From positions 21,279 to 85,278 of the forward strand of contig NZ_NMPZ01000018.1 in NCBI RefSeq assembly GCF_002224675.1: a stretch of DNA of 64,000 bases, in the 5' to 3' direction. This document shows positions 48,779-58,412 of the stretch, in pieces. Both the position numbers and the translations under genes were made by a program. The notes beneath the pieces were generated by a model. The model was not told the DNA's origin, did not search any database, and was given only the letters and a program-made list of their open reading frames with translations. Source of the stretch: Segatella copri. Its GTDB lineage: Bacteria > Bacteroidota > Bacteroidia > Bacteroidales > Bacteroidaceae. How positions within the stretch are numbered: the stretch's first letter is position 1; every line of letters starts with the position of its first letter.

Positions 48779-50824
48779 ATGAAGACGGTTTTTTGCTCTT
48801 TGGGACTGCTGATGGCTGCTGTGCCCGTGTTCGCTCAGAACACAGGGAAGGACTCTATTGTCTCTACTAAAGCTTTGGATGATGTGGTGGTATCAGCCTC
48901 CAATATCAGTCGTGTGGGTGATCATCTCGTCATCTATCCCAACAGCCAGCAACGAAAACATGCGGTTAATGGATTCGGGGTGTTGGAAAACCTGAATATC
49001 CCAGGACTCATCATCGATGCAAAATCGAATCAGGTGGATGTGATGGGACTGCAAGCCACCTTGTATCTGAATGGGCAGGAATGCGACATCCGGGAAATAC
49101 AGATGCTCCGTCCTCGTGACATCGAGAAGATAGAATATCATGATGCTCCATCGGGAAAATACGCCAAGGATAAGCTTGTCGTCAACTTCATCACCAAACA
49201 ATACCGATATGGAGGATATGTGCAGGCTGACGGACTGCAGACGATAGGATATGACCATGGCGACTATAACGTTGCCACCAATTATGTAAAAGGTAACAAT
49301 TCCTATACTGTGTTTGCTGGTGCAAACTATAGTCATGTGGATGGTACTGAGACCTGGAACAATGAGAACTATCAGTTTCCGCAATCCCTATTTGATAGGG
49401 AGAGCTATAGTAAGAATTCTTACCGGAATCATCAGGAATATATGCAGTTCCGCTATCAGAACCAGAAGGGAAAGAGATATTGGGTGGGCAAGTTTACGCT
49501 CGTCAACCTCTCTACTCCAAGAAATGCATCTTCTGGTTTTGCGAAGGAAAGCTCAGAGACGGACATCTTCTCAAATATCCGGAAGAAGAGTCTGTCTCCT
49601 AAGATTGATCTGAACGCCAACTTACCATTAAGCAAGAATCAGACGCTTATCTTGGGAGTACATGGCAAGTATTCTGCCAACTCCTATCATCGTCTTTATC
49701 AGGAACAGCCTTTCGAGGCAATGACCGATGAAGACGAGAAAGCGCTGTCGTTCCAGCTGTCTGCCATCTATAATTATTTCTCTCAAAAGCATTCCTTATC
49801 CGTGGAACTGTTTCATTACCACGATGTCTGGAATGCCGATTATTCCGGCAATTGCGAACTTTGGCAGCATCTGTGGAAAGGGGAGTCGTTGGCTTTCTTC
49901 TCTTATAATTTTCAGGCTAGCAGGCGCTTGAGCCTGAAAACCCGCATCGGATTGGATTGGCTTCAATATCATCTGCATGGAGACAACAGTTTTAGCCAGC
50001 TGTCTCCTCGCATCAATACGAATGTGCAATACCAGCTGAATAAGGGAATGCTCTTGTGGTCATTCAACTTTGTGAACTCCAATCATGGTATGGATGTCAT
50101 CAACCGGGCTATGATTCAGGTCAATTCCCACATGATGGAAAAGGGAATGCCCGAACTGAAGAAATCGCATGACATCAACACCTATTTATATTATATGGGG
50201 CGTTTCAACAGGTTGAGTGTTTCTGCCATCGGACAATTCCGTTACAATCATCATCCTGTAACTGATGATTATTACCTGGATGAGGCAAACGGGAAAATAG
50301 TGAAGACTTACTCGAATGGTGGAAATGCTCAATATTATTCTGCTATCCTCGCCTTGCAGTACAAACTGTGTAAGTTTGCCAATCTGTCGGGAGATATCAG
50401 ATATAACCATGCGGAGGTGAAGACTACCTGGTCGAAGCATAACAACAATTTGACGGGTAATCTTGGGTTGAATATGTTCATGGGTGATTTTGCCTTGAAG
50501 CCTTATCTGCATTTTGGCAAGAAGTCTTTGGATGAAGCAGCTTTGGTGATAAGCAAGACTCCTATCGACTATGGAATGTCGTGTTCTTACAGCAGGGGCA
50601 ACCTCTATGTAGAACTTCAGGCAGTATCGCCTTTCAAAAAGCAGGAGAAGCGATATTGGCTGGATTTGCCTATCTACAGCTACAGTAAGAGCATCAAAGA
50701 CCAGACGGCTTCGCAATATGCCAGCATCAAGGTTGCTTACTCCTTCGACTTTGGCAGGAAGACCCAAAAAGTAAAGAAGGATGTTAATAAGAACATAAAC
50801 AGCTCTTTGTTAAGAGTGGAATAG
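48779..50824 (+). CDS. Outer-membrane barrel, short subfamily (operon with 50855)
   Basis: 681 residues. Signal peptide at about 1-19 (VPVFA before QNTGKD). No STN or carboxypeptidase-like domain; plug-like region at about 30-140 (DDVVVSASNISRVGDHLVIY, LQATLYLNGQECDIREIQML, YHDAPSGKYAKDKLVVNFIT), then barrel, then a basic tail. It has the same plan as the barrel at 14481. The next barrel gene starts 30 bases after its stop, so the two are one operon and may form a pair at the surface. Confidence 0.83.
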   Translation: MKTVFCSLGLLMAAVPVFAQNTGKDSIVSTKALDDVVVSASNISRVGDHLVIYPNSQQRKHAVNGFGVLENLNIPGLIIDAKSNQVDVMGLQATLYLNGQECDIREIQMLRPRDIEKIEYHDAPSGKYAKDKLVVNFITKQYRYGGYVQADGLQTIGYDHGDYNVATNYVKGNNSYTVFAGANYSHVDGTETWNNENYQFPQSLFDRESYSKNSYRNHQEYMQFRYQNQKGKRYWVGKFTLVNLSTPRNASSGFAKESSETDIFSNIRKKSLSPKIDLNANLPLSKNQTLILGVHGKYSANSYHRLYQEQPFEAMTDEDEKALSFQLSAIYNYFSQKHSLSVELFHYHDVWNADYSGNCELWQHLWKGESLAFFSYNFQASRRLSLKTRIGLDWLQYHLHGDNSFSQLSPRINTNVQYQLNKGMLLWSFNFVNSNHGMDVINRAMIQVNSHMMEKGMPELKKSHDINTYLYYMGRFNRLSVSAIGQFRYNHHPVTDDYYLDEANGKIVKTYSNGGNAQYYSAILALQYKLCKFANLSGDIRYNHAEVKTTWSKHNNNLTGNLGLNMFMGDFALKPYLHFGKKSLDEAALVISKTPIDYGMSCSYSRGNLYVELQAVSPFKKQEKRYWLDLPIYSYSKSIKDQTASQYASIKVAYSFDFGRKTQKVKKDVNKNINSSLLRVE

Positions 50825-50854
50825 AGTTTTATAAAACAAAAGATATAGGAACGG

Positions 50855-52975
50855 ATGAAAATGTTAGATTTTAAGGTAAAAAGATTTGTTGGTATTATAT
50901 TTCATTTGATTTTAGCTCAAATCTGTTTAGCTCAGACTGGTATCGCTAACCAAAATTTTGGAAAGGATACTTTGCAATTAAGGGAGGTTGTTGTTAGAGC
51001 AACCCGCCCTTTGGCAAAGTTGAACAGCGAAGGCTTTGTGACAGAGGTCAAAGGTACCGTTTTGGAAAAACTTGGTTTTGCAAAAGATGTTATGGGTATG
51101 TTGCCTGGTGTACTGAATAATAATGGTTCCATTGAAGTTTTTGGCAAGGGAAAACCAGTCTTCTATATCAATGGACATATTGTCCGCAATAATATAGAAG
51201 TTGAGCAATTGAAGGCTAACCAAATAGATAAGATAACAGTTATAACGAATCCAAGTTCACGTTATGCATCAACCGTAGGTTCCATCATAAAGATAACAAC
51301 CATTAAAAAGGTTGGGGATGGTTTCTCCTTTGATAACATCGCTACTATTGGTTATCGTAATTATCTGTATGGCAAAGACAATTTGGACTTGAACTATAGA
51401 ATTGACAATTTGGATGTTTTTGGAACGTTGGGATTTGAGAAAGGCAAGGATACGAACTCTAGCAAAAATGTTCAGAATTCATGGCTCTCGTCACATCATC
51501 AGCAGAATACGACTATGAAATCGACACAGCACTCAAAGTTGATTGATGGTAAATGGGGATTTGATTTTTCCTCGTCTCCAAAACTCTCATTTGGCGCATT
51601 TTACCAAGTGTCTTATGCTCCAATAAAGACCAATTCGAGCATTATGTCATCATTATATTCTGATGATGTAATTGAAAGTGAAACTTCTGCATACAAGGAT
51701 ATCAAATTAAGAGATTTGGAACATTTGTTAGATGGATATTGCTATGGGGTTTGGGGAAAATGGAATTTGGAAATGACTTTTGATTTAATGTGGAAAAAAA
51801 CACGTGAAAATCAAAATGTTATAGAGCAAACTGGCATCAATCAGGATTTCGGAATAAAAGATGTTGGGCATGCTAGGTTAATGGCAACGGAATTATATGC
51901 GTCACACCCATTTCTTAAAGGAAATTTTAGCTTTGGAGTAGATTTCACCAATAGTAGCCGTGAGGAAAATTCAGAAAGTGAAAATAGCATTATGGCAGGC
52001 GAGAACAATAAAATACAGGAGCTTAATATGGCATATTACGTTGAGACTATGCAGCATCTAGGCAATGTAACATTCCGTATCGGTGGCAGGTATGAGCATG
52101 TGAACAGTGAATATTTTATAGGTGGCAGAAAAAATCACGAACAGTCACATGTTTATGATAAGTTTTTCCCGACTGCTTCATTGTCTCTGCCCATTGGAAA
52201 AACTATGGTGCAGCTGAGCTATTCTAAGCAATGCTATCGTCCATTGTACTCTCAGTTGAGCAACACGGTTCACTATGTTAACAAATATCTCTATCAAAGT
52301 GGAAATCCGTATTTGCAACCATCCTATAGCGACAACATCACTTTGAATTTGAGGTATCGCTGGCTGGCATTAACTGCTAATTATAAAAAGGTGCAAAACC
52401 AAATAATAACATCATATACATATTATGATGATGCGAAGACTATAGCTTTGCTCAAAAAGGAAAATTCTAGAAACAGTCTGTCTAACTTACAGATAATGGC
52501 TTCTTTTATGCCCGGATTCCTTTGGAAATGCTATTATCCCGTATTGGCATGTGGTGTTGTCTCGCAATTTTACAAGATTGATTACAGAGGAAATATAAAG
52601 CACGTGGACAATCCTTTGGTTGTAGTTAAGTTCAATAATATTTTCAAATTCCATAACAACTATATGGCGACAGTAAATTACAGTTGGCGTAGTGCGGGAA
52701 ATAGTGAGAATATTAAGATGGGGAGTGTTGGACAGATAAATCTTTCTTTGGCTAAGGACTTATCTAAAAAATGGAATGTCAAGTTGTCTGCAAATGACAT
52801 CTTTAATACTGCCCGCAAAAATACTTTTACCATTTTCAGCGGAATGAATGATGTCTATATTGAAAAGGCTGCGTCTGTAAGGGCAGTGGAATGTATCGTA
52901 AGATATAAGTTTAATACAGTTAAAACAAAATATAAAGGTAAAGGGGCAGGGAAAAAGGAAATGGATAGATTGTAA
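50855..52975 (+). CDS. Outer-membrane barrel without carboxypeptidase-like domain
   Basis: 706 residues. Signal peptide at about 1-26 (QICLA before QTGIAN). Plug at about 40-150 (LQLREVVVRATRPLAKLNSE, VFGKGKPVFYINGHIV, ITNPSSRYASTVGSIIKITT), then barrel and tail TKYKGKGAGKKEMDRL. It has the KYKGTGAG-type tail and FGKGxPxxYINGxxV plug motif of the STN group but has lost both STN and carboxypeptidase-like modules. Its DNA is more AT-rich than that of its operon partner. Together with 48779 this makes a mixed pair of two subfamilies. No terminator was recognised in the following 170 bases. Confidence 0.87.
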   Translation: MKMLDFKVKRFVGIIFHLILAQICLAQTGIANQNFGKDTLQLREVVVRATRPLAKLNSEGFVTEVKGTVLEKLGFAKDVMGMLPGVLNNNGSIEVFGKGKPVFYINGHIVRNNIEVEQLKANQIDKITVITNPSSRYASTVGSIIKITTIKKVGDGFSFDNIATIGYRNYLYGKDNLDLNYRIDNLDVFGTLGFEKGKDTNSSKNVQNSWLSSHHQQNTTMKSTQHSKLIDGKWGFDFSSSPKLSFGAFYQVSYAPIKTNSSIMSSLYSDDVIESETSAYKDIKLRDLEHLLDGYCYGVWGKWNLEMTFDLMWKKTRENQNVIEQTGINQDFGIKDVGHARLMATELYASHPFLKGNFSFGVDFTNSSREENSESENSIMAGENNKIQELNMAYYVETMQHLGNVTFRIGGRYEHVNSEYFIGGRKNHEQSHVYDKFFPTASLSLPIGKTMVQLSYSKQCYRPLYSQLSNTVHYVNKYLYQSGNPYLQPSYSDNITLNLRYRWLALTANYKKVQNQIITSYTYYDDAKTIALLKKENSRNSLSNLQIMASFMPGFLWKCYYPVLACGVVSQFYKIDYRGNIKHVDNPLVVVKFNNIFKFHNNYMATVNYSWRSAGNSENIKMGSVGQINLSLAKDLSKKWNVKLSANDIFNTARKNTFTIFSGMNDVYIEKAASVRAVECIVRYKFNTVKTKYKGKGAGKKEMDRL

Positions 52976-53111
52976 CTGTTTAAACTCTATCCATTCTGGG
53001 ATATGCTTATCGATTGTTTGTCGTAGTTCATATACCCTTATAAATGCAGCTTTATGCTTCAATTTAACAGGGTTTTTCCCTCTGTTTCTTTGCTATTTCC
53101 ATCTTTTTCCT

Positions 53112-53119
53112 TAATTTTG
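53112..53119 (+). promoter_or_regulatory. -7 promoter box of the alpha/beta hydrolase gene
   Basis: TAATTTTG followed by C, 29 bases upstream of the ATG at 53149. Confidence 0.55.
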
Positions 53120-53148
53120 CAGCGGAAACTCAATAATAGATATTTGTA

Positions 53149-54156
53149 ATGGAAATAAGAATGAAGATGAAACAGGAAAAGATGAGAAAGATAGGCATCG
53201 CTTCGGCTCTGGGCTTGGTGGTGCTCGTGGTGCTGGGACTGTATGGCGCCAGCAACTATATGCTCAATTATTCGCTCAACTATCCGAAGGAGGAGAGAAT
53301 GACGGCTGAGCATTGGAAGAACAGAATGAAGAACGAGTGCCCCTGGATGATTGGCTGGATGGACTCAGTGTATCAGCACCATTGCGTGAAGGATACCTTT
53401 GTCACGATGCCATCGGGCTACAAGGCCCATGCCATCTATCTCTATGCACCGAAAACTACGGAAAAGACTGCCGTGGTGGTGCATGGCTATCAGGTGCGCT
53501 CCGAGGGAATGCTGCACATCGCCTATCTCTATAATCACGATATGGGGTATAATGTACTCTTGCCCGATCTGTATGGACACGGAGAGAGCGAGGGCGACCA
53601 TATCCAGATGGGATGGAAGGATAGATGGGATGTGATCAGATGGTCGGAAATCGCCAATGAGATATTTAAAGTGAAAAGTGAAGAACAAAGAGTGAAGAAT
53701 ACCCGTCAGGTGATTCACGGCATTTCGATGGGTGCGGCAACCACGATGGCAGTATCGGGAGAGAAGACTCCCGATTACGTGAAGTGCTTTGTGGAGGACT
53801 GCGGCTATACCAGCGTGTGGGATGAGTTTTCCGCTCAGCTCAAAGACCAGTTTGGCTTGCCTGCCTTCCCGCTGATGAATACTACTTCTGCTCTTTGCCA
53901 GTATCGCTACGGCTGGTCTTTTGCCGAGGCGCAGCAGATAGAGCAGGTTCGCAAGAGCACCAAACCGATGCTCTTTATCCATGGCGATAAGGATGCCTTC
54001 GTGCCCTACGCCATGCTTCATCCACTTTATGAGGCAAAGACGAAGGGCCGTAAAGCCATCTTCATCGCTAAAGGATCCGTTCATGCCATGGCATATCGCG
54101 ACCATCACGAGGAATACACCCGCATCGTAAAAGATTTTGTTTCTAAAGAAGAATAG
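53149..54156 (+). CDS. Membrane-anchored alpha/beta hydrolase
   Basis: 335 residues; ATGs at codons 5, 7 and 12 are also possible. One N-terminal helix (about 17-38, ASALGLVVLVVLGLYGASNY) anchors or exports it. Oxyanion region VVVHGYQVRSEGM, nucleophile elbow HGISMGAAT (about 201-209, Ser in GxSxG), acid in FIHGDKDAFVP and His in KGSVHAMAYRD, so the catalytic triad is complete. Family: peptidase S9/BEM46-type hydrolases. Residues about 175-185 (KVKSEEQRVKN) are encoded by a low-complexity GTGAA-type repeat and look like an insertion in a loop. Converges on the flavoprotein gene one base away. Confidence 0.83.
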   Translation: MEIRMKMKQEKMRKIGIASALGLVVLVVLGLYGASNYMLNYSLNYPKEERMTAEHWKNRMKNECPWMIGWMDSVYQHHCVKDTFVTMPSGYKAHAIYLYAPKTTEKTAVVVHGYQVRSEGMLHIAYLYNHDMGYNVLLPDLYGHGESEGDHIQMGWKDRWDVIRWSEIANEIFKVKSEEQRVKNTRQVIHGISMGAATTMAVSGEKTPDYVKCFVEDCGYTSVWDEFSAQLKDQFGLPAFPLMNTTSALCQYRYGWSFAEAQQIEQVRKSTKPMLFIHGDKDAFVPYAMLHPLYEAKTKGRKAIFIAKGSVHAMAYRDHHEEYTRIVKDFVSKEE

Positions 54157-54157
54157 G

Positions 54158-55444
54158 CTATTCTCCGATATGTTGTCCCACCACATGCCCTGTGGTCCAG
54201 GCGGCCTGCAGATTGAAGCCGCCGGTGATGGCATCGATGTCGAGCACTTCGCCGGCAAAGAAGAGGTGAGGGCACACCTTGCTCTCCAGGGTATGCAGGT
54301 CGATGTTGCTGAGGCTGATGCCGCCGCAGGTAACAAACTCCTCCTTGAAGGCTCCCTTGCCGTTCACCTGATAGAGGTCGTTGGTGAGGGTTTCTATCAG
54401 CAGGTTGCAACCCTTCTTTCCCATTTCGCTCCATTTCTTTTCGGGTGCATATCCCATCTTCTGAATCAGGAAGAGCCAGAGGCGGGATGGGAGATTGTAA
54501 GGGCGGATGCTAGCCAACTGCTTCTGCGGGTTGGCGATGATGATGCCCTGGATGTTCTCTTCCACCAGCGAGCGGTTGCTCTCGTGTACCCAGTTTACGG
54601 AAATCTTAATCTGATAGTTGTTCTCGTGCAGATAGCGGGCTGCATGGGATGAGAGCTTCAGCACGGCAGGACCGCTCATGCCCCAATGGGTGATGAGGAG
54701 CGGACCCTCTGCCTTCAGCTTAGTGCCCGGAATGCAGGTATATACCGGCTCTACCACCGTGCCCATCAGATTCTTGAAAGCCTTGTCGGCAATGTTGAAG
54801 GTAAAGAGCGATGGGATAGGCAGCTCTATCGCATGTCCCAGGTCTGAGAGATGCTTGAAGCTCTCTATTTTCGGATGACCGCCCGTGGTGATGGCTACCC
54901 GGTGGAAGGCAATCTGCCTGATTTCGGAAACGGGATGAGAGGCAGAAGATGCACCCGATAGATTTCCCTTTTCTTTTGAAACCTTGAAATCCAGGAGCAG
55001 GCGCTCATCCTCCAGTTCGGTGATGGCGGTGAGCTGGTGGTTGCATTGTATCTTCACCCCCAGTCGCTTGGCGGTATTCACCAGACAGTCGATGATGCTG
55101 TGCGAATCCTGCGATTGCGGAAACACGCATTGGTCTCCCTGTGTAACCAGTGGCACGCCGTTCTCCTCAAACCAATCGAAGGCATGCTGGTAGTCGAATC
55201 TCTTGAAGAGTCGCTTCATCAGTTTATGTCCGCGGGGGTACGCCTGTTTCAGGTCTGAAATCTCCTCAAAGGAATTGGTAAGATTGCATCTTCCTCCTCC
55301 CGTGATTTCCACCTTGGCGAGAACCTTCGAATTCTTTTCGAAAATCGTGATGTCGGCGTGAGGGAAGTTGCGCTTGGCCTCTATCGCCGCAAAGAATCCT
55401 GCGGCACCCCCACCAATAATTGCAATATGTAGTGATTGTGGCAT
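54158..55444 (-). CDS. HI0933/BaiN-like FAD-dependent oxidoreductase
   Basis: 428 residues from the ATG at 55444; the frame is open further upstream, but this start precedes the FAD motif directly and lies behind a promoter box. Dinucleotide-binding IAIIGGGAAGFFAAIEAKRN (about 7-26), then KVEITGGGRCNLTNS, the signature of the HI0933 family, and FAGEVLDIDAITGGFNLQAA near the C-terminus. Members are flavoproteins of poorly defined function; BaiN acts on bile acids, but that role should not be transferred here. Promoter box TACCTTTG on the minus strand (55470-55477). Confidence 0.88.
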   Translation of the reverse strand: MPQSLHIAIIGGGAAGFFAAIEAKRNFPHADITIFEKNSKVLAKVEITGGGRCNLTNSFEEISDLKQAYPRGHKLMKRLFKRFDYQHAFDWFEENGVPLVTQGDQCVFPQSQDSHSIIDCLVNTAKRLGVKIQCNHQLTAITELEDERLLLDFKVSKEKGNLSGASSASHPVSEIRQIAFHRVAITTGGHPKIESFKHLSDLGHAIELPIPSLFTFNIADKAFKNLMGTVVEPVYTCIPGTKLKAEGPLLITHWGMSGPAVLKLSSHAARYLHENNYQIKISVNWVHESNRSLVEENIQGIIIANPQKQLASIRPYNLPSRLWLFLIQKMGYAPEKKWSEMGKKGCNLLIETLTNDLYQVNGKGAFKEEFVTCGGISLSNIDLHTLESKVCPHLFFAGEVLDIDAITGGFNLQAAWTTGHVVGQHIGE

Positions 55445-55469
55445 ATCGTATTTTTGGTTGATTAGTGTG

Positions 55470-55549
55470 CAAAGGTACTGCTTTTCTTTGATAAAAGAAG
55501 AAAAGTTCCCCTTTTTCTTTTGCAGATACGATAGATTTTTGTAACTTTG
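55470..55549. promoter_or_regulatory. Divergent promoters, flavoprotein / FKBP
   Basis: Minus-strand TACCTTTG at 55470-55477 and plus-strand TAACTTTG at 55542-55549, both followed by C, face away from each other. Confidence 0.65.
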
Positions 55550-55586
55550 CGCAAAAATCATAGTATATAAAGTATCAAATAGATTT

Positions 55587-55985
55587 ATGGCAAAAAGAGA
55601 ATATGTTGAGGCCAACAAGCGTTGGCTGGAGGAAAAGGCAAAGGAGGAGGGCGTTATGGCGCTGCCTCGTGGTATATATTATAAGGTGTTGAAGCAGGGC
55701 GACCCGAAGGGAGCACAGCCTAGCCGACGCAGCATCGTGACGGCTCATTACACCGGTTGGACCATCAACGGCAAGAAGTTTGATTCCAGCCGTGGCGGTA
55801 CGCCGTTCGCCATGCGATTGAGCGACCTGATTGATGGCTGGATTGTTGCCATGCAGCAGATGCACGTGGGCGACCAGTGGGAACTTTACATCCCAGCCGA
55901 GATGGGCTACGGCAAGTTCTCGCAGCCGGGCATCCCAGGCGGTTCTACCCTGATATTCGAAGTAGAACTGCTGGGAGTGGGATAA
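55587..55985 (+). CDS. FKBP-type peptidyl-prolyl cis-trans isomerase
   Basis: 132 residues, no signal peptide. FKBP core at about 32-131: VTAHYTGWTINGKKFDSS, then MRLSDLIDGWIVAMQQMHVG and GYGKFSQPGIPGGSTLIFEV, with the conserved active-site Tyr, Phe-Asp, Trp and Tyr positions present. The enzyme catalyses proline isomerisation in protein folding, in the cytoplasm as judged by the absence of an export signal; many Bacteroidota FKBPs are exported lipoproteins, so this form is the less common one. It stands alone and converges on the barrel gene at 56037. Confidence 0.9.
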   Translation: MAKREYVEANKRWLEEKAKEEGVMALPRGIYYKVLKQGDPKGAQPSRRSIVTAHYTGWTINGKKFDSSRGGTPFAMRLSDLIDGWIVAMQQMHVGDQWELYIPAEMGYGKFSQPGIPGGSTLIFEVELLGVG

Positions 55986-56036
55986 CCCGGATACTTGAAA
56001 TTATAAAGATCATTAAGATAAGAGAGTCTTGTCCGG

Positions 56037-58250
56037 CTATAGTCGGTTCAATTCATCTTCCGCACTGTTCATGCCGTTGTATCTTCCCTTGCGCTTGTTG
56101 AATTTCCAGGTTACGGTCAACTTGTAGCTCCATAGCTTGTAATCCTCAGTCTGGGAGAAGTCAACGGCATGCTCGTGGGTTCGCTCCTTGAAGAGCTGCT
56201 GATGGAAGAGGTCGTTGGCACTGAAGGCAACCTGTAATCTGCCGTCCATCCACGATTTGTTGGCACCAAGACTCCAGTTTTGAGTGGGGCTGAACTTCGT
56301 TTTGCCCACTTGTCCTCCGTTGTCAAAACTGTAGGAGAGCGACAGCTGATAGTCGTTTGGTAGCGTGAAGTAATTGTCAAATGATGCATTCCAAGTTGCT
56401 CCGTTGTAACTGATTAGCTCTCCATGATCATTTACGGAGAAGCGCTGGTAAGTGATGCTTGCATTGACATTCGGACGCCAGCAGCCGAAGACGTGACCCC
56501 AGTTGAGATAGGCCATGTATTTCTGCATCTTGTTGAAGTTCATGAATGTACTCACGTATCTTACGGGCTTGTCCTCCGGCACTTCATGCACGTACATGAT
56601 GGAGTGGTCGATACGGGTATATCTCAGCATTCCCATGAAATCTTTCCACTGCACGGAGTAGGTCAGACGATAGGTGTTGACAGGCTGCAGCTTCGGATTA
56701 CTGATCTGATATTGAAAGCGCGAGATATAGTAGATGTTCCCACTGAGCTGACTGAAAGAAGGTCGGGCGGTGGTAGTTCGGAAGCTGAGCGAGTGATGCC
56801 ACGATGGTTCGTTGAGAGTGATACCGAACGATGGAAACCACTGGTCGTAATGGCACTCCATATTGTCGGGAGATTTCTCCGACAGATTGGTGTATCGGGA
56901 TGTGAGATGCTCGTATCGGATGCCTGCCCACCAGCTCCATCTGCCAGCTTCACCCTGATATTGCAGGTAAGCAGCCGTCTTGGTATCATGGTTTTTGTAT
57001 TCCGTAGTTCCAAGCATATCGGCAGAACTTTCGGTTCTACCCTTGCCATCCATCAGGCTCCATTCGCCACCGAAGTTGATGGAATGTTTGTCAGAGATGA
57101 GTTGCTTGACTTCGAATCTTCCACTATAGATATCGTAGTTGGAATTGGAACGGTTGAGGGTTTCCTGCATCTCGCTACCTTCTTTCTCCGTGATAGGCTG
57201 GCTGTCAGAATTCTTGTTCCTGGCATAGTCCAGATAAATCTGTGATGAGAGATGTTTCGACCATTTAGCCAGATGGAAGAGGTTGAAGTGGTGGCTGCGC
57301 TGGTGTCCCCATTGCTGGCTCTCCGAATCAAAATACTTCATCTTGCCCTCCGCTTCAGAAAACTTCATCTCGCAGTTTGTGTCTTCTGTTGGGTTAGGAT
57401 AGCGATAGTACTGCTGCTGTTTCTCGCTTCTACCGCCATTCAGCCAAAGCCCTTCCCATTGTATTCCCACTTCGTGCTGCTTGCTGATTAACCAGTCGAA
57501 GTTGAGTTCCGTAGCGTTGTAATTTGCCTTGTTCTTGCCATGGCGATCGGTTCCGAAGAGATATTCGCCATCTTTGGCTCTTACGAGTGCTTCCTGTGGC
57601 TGATGCACATTGTATCGGTTGTCTGTATAACCGTAAAATCCTGTGAGCGAAATCTTCTTCGTTACCCAACCCAGGGTCAATTCCTCGTGGTTGGTGTTCA
57701 CCTCGCTCAACTTATCATACACCTGCATCTTGCCGAATATACCCTCGTCTGTTCTTCTCGTCAGGATTCTCAGTACGGCTCCCGTCGTTGCATCATATTT
57801 TGCACCAGGAGTGGTAATGAGTTCTATTTCATCTATCAGCTTCACATCGAGATGAGCGAGTTCGGCTGAAGTAGCCTTCTTGTCGTTGAGATAGATGATG
57901 GGTGCTCCCAGTCCGTTTACTTCCAGAGTTCCATCGGAGGTTTGTTTCATGCCGGGGATGTGCTTCAATACATCTTCCAGCGTTGGCTCCTTTGCCAAGG
58001 GAGTGTTGCGGATACGGGTAACCAAGGCATCGTTTCTCATCTTGTACATCGGGCGATGACCTGTTACGGTTACGGCTTGAATCTCGGCTTCCTTGTCTGC
58101 TTTGATCTCAGCTTCTTGGTTAGCTTTGATCGAATCTTTTTCAGTCTGTACCGAGTCCGCGGAAACTCCGGATGTCGGGAATTTCCCGTTTTGTGCTGTT
58201 GCACAGGTGGCGGTGGCTAGCATCGCACATATAACTGTTTCTTTCTTCAT
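56037..58250 (-). CDS. Outer-membrane barrel divergent from a two-component system
   Basis: 737 residues from the ATG at 58250; an upstream frame of 23 codons would spoil the signal peptide. Signal peptide at about 1-19 (ATCATA before QNGKFP), then a Lys/Glu/Ala-rich stretch (QEAEIKADKEAEIQ, about 48-61) in place of the carboxypeptidase-like domain, plug at about 65-190 (VNGLGAPIIYLNDKKATSAE, ITTPGAKYDATTGAVLRILT), then barrel and tail GRYNGMNSAEDELNRL, most like the tail of the 530 barrel. It diverges from the histidine kinase gene (162-base gap), so that system probably controls it. No STN. Confidence 0.87.
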   Translation of the reverse strand: MKKETVICAMLATATCATAQNGKFPTSGVSADSVQTEKDSIKANQEAEIKADKEAEIQAVTVTGHRPMYKMRNDALVTRIRNTPLAKEPTLEDVLKHIPGMKQTSDGTLEVNGLGAPIIYLNDKKATSAELAHLDVKLIDEIELITTPGAKYDATTGAVLRILTRRTDEGIFGKMQVYDKLSEVNTNHEELTLGWVTKKISLTGFYGYTDNRYNVHQPQEALVRAKDGEYLFGTDRHGKNKANYNATELNFDWLISKQHEVGIQWEGLWLNGGRSEKQQQYYRYPNPTEDTNCEMKFSEAEGKMKYFDSESQQWGHQRSHHFNLFHLAKWSKHLSSQIYLDYARNKNSDSQPITEKEGSEMQETLNRSNSNYDIYSGRFEVKQLISDKHSINFGGEWSLMDGKGRTESSADMLGTTEYKNHDTKTAAYLQYQGEAGRWSWWAGIRYEHLTSRYTNLSEKSPDNMECHYDQWFPSFGITLNEPSWHHSLSFRTTTARPSFSQLSGNIYYISRFQYQISNPKLQPVNTYRLTYSVQWKDFMGMLRYTRIDHSIMYVHEVPEDKPVRYVSTFMNFNKMQKYMAYLNWGHVFGCWRPNVNASITYQRFSVNDHGELISYNGATWNASFDNYFTLPNDYQLSLSYSFDNGGQVGKTKFSPTQNWSLGANKSWMDGRLQVAFSANDLFHQQLFKERTHEHAVDFSQTEDYKLWSYKLTVTWKFNKRKGRYNGMNSAEDELNRL

Positions 58251-58382
58251 ATTCTTCCTTGTTTTTTGTTTTCGTTTGCAAAGGAACTGCTTTTCGGGCT
58301 CAAAATCGCAAATAATCATTACTGAAACATTACGCTGGCAAAATAATCGGACTTCACCTTATTATATATAGTGAAATCTTCG

Positions 58383-58390
58383 TACCTTTG
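58383..58390 (+). promoter_or_regulatory. -7 promoter box of the two-component operon
   Basis: TACCTTTG followed by C, 22 bases upstream of the kinase ATG at 58413. On the minus strand a weaker match (TTCCTTTG, 58279-58286) would serve the barrel gene. Confidence 0.6.
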
Positions 58391-58412
58391 CATCGAAAAA
58401 AGAAAAAATGAT

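Noticed and set aside
55445..55618. N-terminal extension of the FAD oxidoreductase
   Set aside because: It would place 58 residues before the FAD-binding strand and cross two promoter boxes; the ATG at 55444 is just before IAIIGGGAAG.
530..58250. SusC/SusD-type polysaccharide utilisation locus
   Set aside because: No SusD homolog, glycoside hydrolase or SusC-type long plug signature was seen; the barrels are 680-864 residues and of OMP_b-brl_3 type.
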